DNA of 64,000 bases, from assembly GCA_903938815.1 (NCBI GenBank), contig CAJAES010000060.1:1-64000 (forward strand). Reading direction: 5' to 3'. The translations under genes and the position numbers were made by a program. Of this stretch, positions 58,806 to 64,000 are shown in pieces (position 1 is the first letter of the stretch; each line of letters begins with the position of its first letter). The notes below the pieces were generated by a model, which made no database searches, had not been told where the DNA came from, and was given only the letters and a program-made list of their open reading frames with translations. This DNA comes from an uncultured beta proteobacterium. Its GTDB lineage: Bacteria > Pseudomonadota > Gammaproteobacteria > Burkholderiales > Burkholderiaceae_C.

Positions 58806-59204
58806 TCAGGAGTGGGCGGGGGGTGCGCGCGGTTGCGCAATGCGCCACGCGTGCAGCGTGTGCGGTGCCTGCAGGAAGAGCGCTGGCGGTTCGGCGCTGG
58901 CCACCGGCAAGAACGGCACACCCATCGGCGCGGGCGGCAGGCCCAGCGTGCCGGCAGACTGTGCGCAGTACGGACAGTGCTCCAGGTGCGCGGCGGCACT
59001 GAGGGGGGCCGGTGAAGACTCGTCGGGGTCGGCGCTGACCGCGACCAGTCGCATGCCCTGGGGCGTACAGATCTCCGCCCACGCGCTGTCACCACGCGCC
59101 GACGCGAGCGCGTGGGACAAGGTAGGCAGCAACGCCATGGCCAACAGGGCGAACAGCGCGAGCCATGCCGTGCGTCGACGTTGATGTGCGTGGGAGAAGG
59201 ACAC
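58806..59204 (-). CDS. DUF2946-family protein
   Basis: A 132-residue protein with an N-terminal membrane segment or signal (WLALFALLAMALLPTLSHALA). The diagnostic DUF2946 block is HLEHCPYCAQ (about 92-101), with CTPQG before it, a Cys/His-rich potential metal site. DUF2946 genes commonly accompany copper receptors and PCu(A)C chaperones. It is probably the first gene of the copper operon, about 100 bp ahead of the small membrane protein. Confidence 0.83.
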   Translation of the reverse strand: MSFSHAHQRRRTAWLALFALLAMALLPTLSHALASARGDSAWAEICTPQGMRLVAVSADPDESSPAPLSAAAHLEHCPYCAQSAGTLGLPPAPMGVPFLPVASAEPPALFLQAPHTLHAWRIAQPRAPPAHS

Positions 59205-59322
59205 GGCGCGAGTCTATCAAGCCTCTGGGCGCGGGCCCGGAGGACAGTGGCGGTGCCGTGGATTCAGGCGCCGCATCGGTTGGCAGAAGGGGACGCCCGC
59301 CAACCCAGTGACCGGCGCGGCT

Positions 59323-59868
59323 TCAGGCGCGACGCCGGCGTGTCACGGCCGCAAACATCAGCGCACCCGCCAGCAGGAACAGCGTGGGGGGCTCCGGAAC
59401 TTGCCCGGTCACGGACTCGAAGGCGAAGTTGCCAATGGTCGTCGTCGAGGCACCGCCGAAGCCGTCGAGCGTCCAGGCGGTGAATGCGAACAACTGACCC
59501 GCAGACACGAACGACGAGAAGCTACCCGACTGAAAGGCTTCGCCCTGGTTGTCGGAGATTCTTGTGAACACGAAGCCGGACGACAGGATCGAGATGCCGA
59601 AAGGGTCGAATTGAGGCAGATCGACGGTGCGGTAGGTCCAGTCGAAGCTGATGCGGCCATCGACGGACACCAAGATGCCGACATCGGTGAAGGATTCGTC
59701 GCCAGCGTTGCCGCTCGAGATTCGCAGACCCTCCTCGGTGAAAGTCTCGACCGCGCCGTCACCTGGGGATTGCTGCCAGCTGGCGGGGGCAAAGCTCCCG
59801 ACGAAGCCCGCGCTGGCATGAGTGGCGAGGCCGAGCAGCAGCAGCCCGAGCGCAAGTTTCTTCTTCAT
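59323..59868 (-). CDS. PEP-CTERM sorting-domain protein
   Basis: A 181-residue exported protein from an ATG with GGAGGT 7 nt upstream. Signal peptide ends ASA. The C-terminus VPEPPTLFLLAGALMFAAVTRRRRA is a PEP-CTERM tag: a P-E-P motif, membrane segment and Arg cluster, recognised by an exosortase. The middle 120 residues are a beta-sandwich-like region of unknown function. No exosortase gene is in the window. Confidence 0.9.
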   Translation of the reverse strand: MKKKLALGLLLLGLATHASAGFVGSFAPASWQQSPGDGAVETFTEEGLRISSGNAGDESFTDVGILVSVDGRISFDWTYRTVDLPQFDPFGISILSSGFVFTRISDNQGEAFQSGSFSSFVSAGQLFAFTAWTLDGFGGASTTTIGNFAFESVTGQVPEPPTLFLLAGALMFAAVTRRRRA

Positions 59869-59911
59869 CGAGACCTCCGGCTTGTTGCGGGCGAACACGT
59901 GCAGGACGCCG

Positions 59912-60187
59912 TCACGGGCGGTAGAAGTAGGGATCGAGAACGCTCACCTCGGTGATGCGCCCGACCGGCAGGCCGTTGCGGTCAGCCACCTTGCGGATGG
60001 ACTCGGGGGTCGGGGCGTCGTAGACGCAGAAGGTCTGCGTACGGTCCGGGTTCACATACGAGTGGACCCAGGTCACGCCATGTTCGGCGTTATTGGCCAC
60101 GACACCTGCCAGGGCCTTCTTTCCATCATCGTTCAGCGGAATCGACAGTCCCTGGGGGAAGCTGCGTTCGATCAGGTAGCGGGGCAT
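59912..60187 (-). CDS. DUF4242 (nickel-binding-like) small protein
   Basis: A 91-residue protein with AAGGAG about 7 nt before its ATG. PRYLIERSFPQGL at the start, then VTWVHSYVNPDRTQTFCVYDAPTPESIRK and VGRITEVSVLDPYFYRP at the end are the DUF4242 pattern, a ferredoxin-like fold. Some members bind nickel. The His in WVHSY and Cys in TFCVYD are candidate ligands. It is preceded by a 228-bp region without genes. Confidence 0.85.
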   Translation of the reverse strand: MPRYLIERSFPQGLSIPLNDDGKKALAGVVANNAEHGVTWVHSYVNPDRTQTFCVYDAPTPESIRKVADRNGLPVGRITEVSVLDPYFYRP

Positions 60188-60414
60188 GCGGTTCTCCTTT
60201 GAATCGGTCGACAGCGCCGGTGCTGCCGTGACTCGAAGGATGCGGACACACCCGCATCGCCGCCACGGCAATCCTGCCCAGATTGCGTGGGGCGACTACC
60301 CAGATTGCCCAGCGGTGACCGGTCGCCTGGACCGTTTGCGGTGGATCCGGCATCGGCTCGCTCGCCAGATCTGCTGATGAGCTGGGCGAACGGCACCTCG
60401 GCGCCGCAGGGGCT

Positions 60415-63012
60415 CTACAGCGGCGCCAGCCAGCCTTCACGCGTGGCCCGCTCGACGGCAGCCTGCCGGGAATCGACGCCCAGCTTGGCCAGCACCGACG
60501 CGACATGGTGATCGACGGTGCGCACAGAGCGGTGCACACGTTCTGCAATGTCGGCATTGCGCAGGCCCTGGGCCATCAGCGCCAGAGTCTTCATCTCGGC
60601 CTGGGTGAGCTGGCACGGGTTGGCGCGCGTGGTTTCGCGGGCCCCGCGGGCCACACCGCGAACCCCCGCATCGCGCAGGCTGCGGCGCAGGGCTTCGACA
60701 GCCGGGCGTGCGCCCATGCGCTCGAAGATCGCCAGCGCCTCGCGCTGCGCCGGCTCGTCGCCTGCCGACAGCGCACGGGCCTGTTCGTAGGGGCAGCCCA
60801 GCGCCTGCCACGCGGCGGCGGCTTCGGGGTTGCGGCCGGCGATCTCCATCGCGTAGGGTTCGGCGGCGCCGGGTGGCGCTGCGTCGATGACCCCGGCTCG
60901 CCAGCCCCAGTAAGCCAGCTCTCCGATGAACCACGGGTGCCCTCGGGCCTGCGCCAGCGGCAGCCCAGCCTCGACTTCAGCCCGCACCGCCGGCAGGTCA
61001 CCACGCATGAACGCAGCCTCGGCACGCGCCGCATGGGTCGGGCCCACGCGTTGCAGGGTCTGGCTGGGCGTGGCCAGCGCCAGCGCTTCGTCGAGCACCC
61101 TGGCAGCGCCCGGGTCGCCACGGCGCACGCGCAAGCGGCCGAGCGCGAGCAGCGCCATCAGCCGGCTCATCTCGATCGAGCCGGCACGGGCCGTCACCTC
61201 GAGCGCAAGTGCCGCGGCCTCGTCCCAGGCGCCGAGAGACATGCGGCATAGCGAGAGCCACGCCTGGAGGTAATCGACGTGGCCATCGATCTCGTGCACG
61301 CGGCACAGCGCAAGGGCTTCCTCCAGCCAGGCCTGCGCACGCACCAGGTGCATCAGCTCACCCGAGCCCGAGCCCAGGTTCGACAGCATGTTCACGACAC
61401 TCGCGATGCGACCGTCGGCACGGAACTCGGCCATCCGGGCCTCGCATTGCGCAACGGCCTCGTCGTAATCCAGGAAGAGCATCGTGATGCCCATGCCGCC
61501 CCGGATCGCCAGCGCCATGGTGGTCTCTCCCGCCGCCTCCACCAGCGCCAGCGCCTGGCGCGACGCCTGCATGCTGGCAGCGGCCTCGCGCTCGATCATG
61601 AGCCGCCAGGCCTCGACATGCAGCACCCGGGCCGTGACGATCGAAGGCGGCAGGCCCTTCAGCATCGTCAAGGCCTCGCCAACGAGTTGCCGAGCCTCGT
61701 GGTGCCGCAGCAGCGGGATGCAGGCCTGGCCGCGCCGCGCGCGCTGCCAGGCGACGTCGGCGATATCGCCGCGTTGCAGCGCCTGTGCCTCCAGCTCGCG
61801 AAAGGCCTCCATGTCGTCGTCGTCCCGGCCAGTGAACGCAGCAGTGGCCAGGAAAGCTTCGAGCCACTGCCGCCGCTGGGCCACATCGGCCGGCTGGCCG
61901 TGCCGCAGCGCGGCTCGCCAGTGCGCGCGCGCCTCACGGTGGGCGCCGCGTGCAGTGGCCTCTTCGGCGGCAGCAGGGGCCCAGCGCGTGACGGCCGCGC
62001 GGTCCTGCGCCTGCAATGCGTGGTGCGCCAGGCGCGCCGCAGGGCTGGCCCTCTCGCCACCCTGCAGCGAAGCCAGCAGTTGCCGGTGCAGAGCCTGCGC
62101 CTGGGGCGGCGACAACGCAGACTCCACCGCAACGCGTGCCAGTTCATGGCGATAGGTCAGCGTCGAAGCGTCGGCCAGAAGCAAGCCACAGTCCAGGGCC
62201 GCTTCCAGGTCCGCCAGCGCGGGGCTCAGCAACTCATCGACGAGCCAGCGCTCGGCGCGCCCAGGCACAACAGCTACCAGGCGCAGCAGCGCCTGGCTGC
62301 CGGGCGGGAGCCGTGCATACCGCGCCAGCACGACGTCCTGCACGCTTTGCGGCACCGCCGCGCCGATATTCGCGTCGCGCAGCAGTTCGGTAACGAAGAA
62401 CGCATTGCCGTGGGTGAGCGCGTGCAGGCCCTCGGCGGGGCGCCCGGCCTGCAGGGCCAGCATGCCCACCGCATCGGCGGTCAGGCGCGGCACCGGCAGA
62501 TAGGTGCGGGCGGCGGGCGGCAACTCGCCGAGTACCCGGCGCAACGGGTGCGCGGCCGTGACCTCGTCGTCGCGGTAGCTGACAGCCAGCAGGGCGTGAG
62601 TGCGCTCGATGCGCCGCCCCAGATACTTCAGCAGGTCGAGCGTGGCGTCGTCGGCCCAGTGCGCGTCCTCGACGATCATCAGCAACGCGCCGTCGGCCAG
62701 CCGCAGGTCGTCCAGAACGGCTTCGAAAAGCGCAGGCCGGGCGCCGTCCAGCAGGCTTGCGAACCGGGGCGAAGCGTCTCGGGCCATGTCGATCAACGGC
62801 GTCAGGGGATGCGGTGTCTCGAGGGCGTCGCAGGCACCCCACCAGACCTGTCCGCCTGCCGCCACGTGGGCTGCCGCTGCCGCGCGCAGAACGCTGGTCT
62901 TGCCGATGCCGGCCTCTCCCGCCACGAGCACCACGTGGCCCTGCGAACGCGCGCCTTCCAGCAGCGACTGCAACAGCCGCAGGGCGGGTTCACGTTCGAC
63001 GAGCAAGCTCAA
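60415..63012 (-). CDS. Large ATPase-LuxR transcriptional regulator (LAL/MalT-type)
   Basis: An 865-residue regulator. An N-terminal STAND/AAA-type ATPase has Walker A GEAGIGKTS (32-40) and MIVEDAHWADDATLDLL (Walker B). A long helical, TPR-like central part (about 330-780) senses the inducer, and a LuxR HTH occupies the C-terminus (about 800-860; LTQAEMKTLALMAQGLRNADIAERVHRSVRTVDHHV). The start is a TTG. The ligand is unknown; targets could include the DUF4242 gene downstream or membrane protein genes nearby. Confidence 0.9.
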   Translation of the reverse strand: MSLLVEREPALRLLQSLLEGARSQGHVVLVAGEAGIGKTSVLRAAAAAHVAAGGQVWWGACDALETPHPLTPLIDMARDASPRFASLLDGARPALFEAVLDDLRLADGALLMIVEDAHWADDATLDLLKYLGRRIERTHALLAVSYRDDEVTAAHPLRRVLGELPPAARTYLPVPRLTADAVGMLALQAGRPAEGLHALTHGNAFFVTELLRDANIGAAVPQSVQDVVLARYARLPPGSQALLRLVAVVPGRAERWLVDELLSPALADLEAALDCGLLLADASTLTYRHELARVAVESALSPPQAQALHRQLLASLQGGERASPAARLAHHALQAQDRAAVTRWAPAAAEEATARGAHREARAHWRAALRHGQPADVAQRRQWLEAFLATAAFTGRDDDDMEAFRELEAQALQRGDIADVAWQRARRGQACIPLLRHHEARQLVGEALTMLKGLPPSIVTARVLHVEAWRLMIEREAAASMQASRQALALVEAAGETTMALAIRGGMGITMLFLDYDEAVAQCEARMAEFRADGRIASVVNMLSNLGSGSGELMHLVRAQAWLEEALALCRVHEIDGHVDYLQAWLSLCRMSLGAWDEAAALALEVTARAGSIEMSRLMALLALGRLRVRRGDPGAARVLDEALALATPSQTLQRVGPTHAARAEAAFMRGDLPAVRAEVEAGLPLAQARGHPWFIGELAYWGWRAGVIDAAPPGAAEPYAMEIAGRNPEAAAAWQALGCPYEQARALSAGDEPAQREALAIFERMGARPAVEALRRSLRDAGVRGVARGARETTRANPCQLTQAEMKTLALMAQGLRNADIAERVHRSVRTVDHHVASVLAKLGVDSRQAAVERATREGWLAPL

Positions 63013-63300
63013 TGGGGTGCCTTGGTGCTGCGCTTGCCGGTGTTCGCCCGTGGGTCGGCGCGGCCGGCGGCTGCCAAGGCTAGATCATTTTCGCGTTTTG
63101 GGTACGTGGGGCTCACCTCCTGCACAAATGTGTCCGGAACCCGACATCGACCATCGCTGACCGCCACGAGTCCTTGCTCCGGGCAACACGGCATGTCACT
63201 ACCCGCGCCCGGGGGTCACCGCGTCAGGCCTGGCCGCCCGGATTGCATCGCCAGCCGGGACGCACCCGTCAGGCGCAGAGCAGCCGAAGACAGCCGCAGC

Positions 63301-63717
63301 TCAACCCACGGAGGCGACGCGGGCAGGCGTCGACCCCGAGCCGCCATCCCGCCGCCGCCACAACGCCAGCAGAACGTGCGCACCCACGCCGAGCGCCAGC
63401 AGCAAGAAGGCGCCGAGGCCCCACACGATCCAGGCGAGAACCGTCAGCCCGCCCGACAGCGCAGGGGCCCACTGCAGCAGGCCGTCGATGATCGGCCCCA
63501 GGCCGGCGAGCATCGAACTCAGCAGGGGCGCCATGTCGGGCGGTATCCAGGGCGCCAGCCACTCCGGCCATTGCAGGCTGCCGATGCCGGACGTGGCACC
63601 CGTCATGGCGCCGGCGCTGGAGACCGTCCAGACGGCGATGCCGTGCAGCGCCCAGGTGGTGAGCGACCACAGGGCCAGGAGCAAGGCGACGAAGATCCAG
63701 CTGAGCGCGTAGAACAT
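63301..63717 (-). CDS. Hypothetical membrane protein
   Basis: A 138-residue protein with two or three transmembrane segments (ALSWIFVALLLALWSLTTWAL at 4-24, LSGGLTVLAWIVWGLGAFLLLALGVGAHVLLAL near 86-118) and a Pro/Trp-rich middle (LQWPEWLAPWIPPDM). It is divergent from the NhaR-like gene with about 110 bp between starts. No family recognised; similar proteins are often found beside LysR genes. Confidence 0.7.
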   Translation of the reverse strand: MFYALSWIFVALLLALWSLTTWALHGIAVWTVSSAGAMTGATSGIGSLQWPEWLAPWIPPDMAPLLSSMLAGLGPIIDGLLQWAPALSGGLTVLAWIVWGLGAFLLLALGVGAHVLLALWRRRDGGSGSTPARVASVG

Positions 63718-63826
63718 GATGGGAACCTGTTAATTCGAGAACAGTCCATAGTGTGAGGATGCATCCGCATCGAACAAACCAGCCTTCGACGCATCCAAGC
63801 TTCTGTTTTTACGAACCTGCCCGACC

Positions 63827-64000
63827 ATGCTGAACTACCGACATCTCCACTACTTCTGGGTCGTCACGAAGGAAGGCGGCTTCGCCCGGGCGGCCGAGCG
63901 GCTGGACATGGCGGTGCAGACCATCAGCGCACAGGTTCGCGAGCTGGAGAAGTCGCTCGGTCACCAGTTGCTCAAGCCGGCGGGTCGAGGCATCGCGCTC
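63827..64000 (+). CDS. nhaR: NhaR-like LysR regulator, N-terminal part (runs off right edge)
   Basis: The visible 58 residues are a LysR winged HTH: MLNYRHLHYFWVVTKEGGFARAAERL, then QTISAQVRELEKSLGHQLLKP. The LNYxHLHYFW opening is characteristic of NhaR, the activator of the Na+/H+ antiporter gene nhaA in enterobacteria; in Burkholderiales NhaR-like proteins may control other genes. The effector domain lies outside the window. Confidence 0.85.
   Translation, partial: MLNYRHLHYFWVVTKEGGFARAAERLDMAVQTISAQVRELEKSLGHQLLKPAGRGIAL

Noticed and set aside
63009..63194. Possible 61-residue upstream gene overlapping the LuxR-type start, with an AGGAGGTGA inside it
   Set aside because: No homology that I recognise, the ribosome-binding-like motif is not followed by a start codon at proper distance, and composition looks random. 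A leader role cannot be excluded.

Overview
The window is gene-dense, very GC-rich DNA with no tRNA, rRNA, insertion sequence, prophage or CRISPR array that I can see. Gene content and protein style suggest a betaproteobacterium of the order Burkholderiales, near the Rubrivivax/Leptothrix/Piscinibacter group. This is inference from a Bug-type solute receptor, a HypT-like LysR regulator, paired cyanophycin genes, a PEP-CTERM protein and a class A RNase P RNA. Almost all DNA is coding and no gene-free stretch exceeds 300 bases. Many genes overlap by 1-11 nt, so translational coupling is common.

Layout. 1-15.5 kb is mostly housekeeping: a partial alpha-carbonic anhydrase, a Bcr/CflA exporter, an exported dioxygenase-like protein, rnpB divergent from cysK, a malate/tartrate-type dehydrogenase coupled to a pectinacetylesterase-family hydrolase, htpX, an NYN-LOTUS protein coupled to pyrC, a LysR regulator coupled to a lone amino-acid ABC ATPase, an Atm1-like ABC exporter and a thioesterase. 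15.5-24.6 kb (minus strand) is an eight-gene fatty-acid beta-oxidation operon led by a TetR regulator: acyl-CoA dehydrogenase, DUF2147 protein, FadN-type fusion, thiolase, isomerase-like crotonase, SGNH hydrolase and SDR.

25.9-34.4 kb (plus strand) is a tightly packed catabolic operon of unknown substrate. It holds an FAD oxidoreductase, an IclR regulator, both subunits of an aconitase-X enzyme, an IlvD/Edd-type Fe-S dehydratase, a Bug-type receptor and a GMC oxidoreductase, behind two strong dyad operators. This is my best candidate for an undescribed system. 34.4-41.1 kb is a cyanophycin locus: an AstE/aspartoacylase-like hydrolase, cyanophycinase, a cyanophycin synthetase broken by one frameshift, and a second Mur-ligase-only homologue.

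41.2-50.5 kb holds a seven-repeat RCC1-like lipoprotein with an 11-bp tandem repeat upstream, a TPR methyltransferase, and a GntR-controlled polar amino-acid ABC transporter ending in ornithine cyclodeaminase. 50.6-54.3 kb holds a CDF metal transporter with a His-Gly repeat, a GST, an acyltransferase and envelope proteins. 54.4-59.2 kb is a copper-handling operon built around an MbnP/MbnH pair with a PCu(A)C chaperone, a DUF2946 protein and an unrecognised outer-membrane barrel. The right end has a PEP-CTERM protein, a DUF4242 protein, a large ATPase-LuxR regulator, a membrane protein and the start of a NhaR-like LysR gene.

A possible theme is nitrogen storage: cyanophycin (Asp-Arg polymer) turnover lies close to a transporter and ornithine cyclodeaminase operon that could feed arginine-derived ornithine to proline. 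That link is inferred from proximity only.
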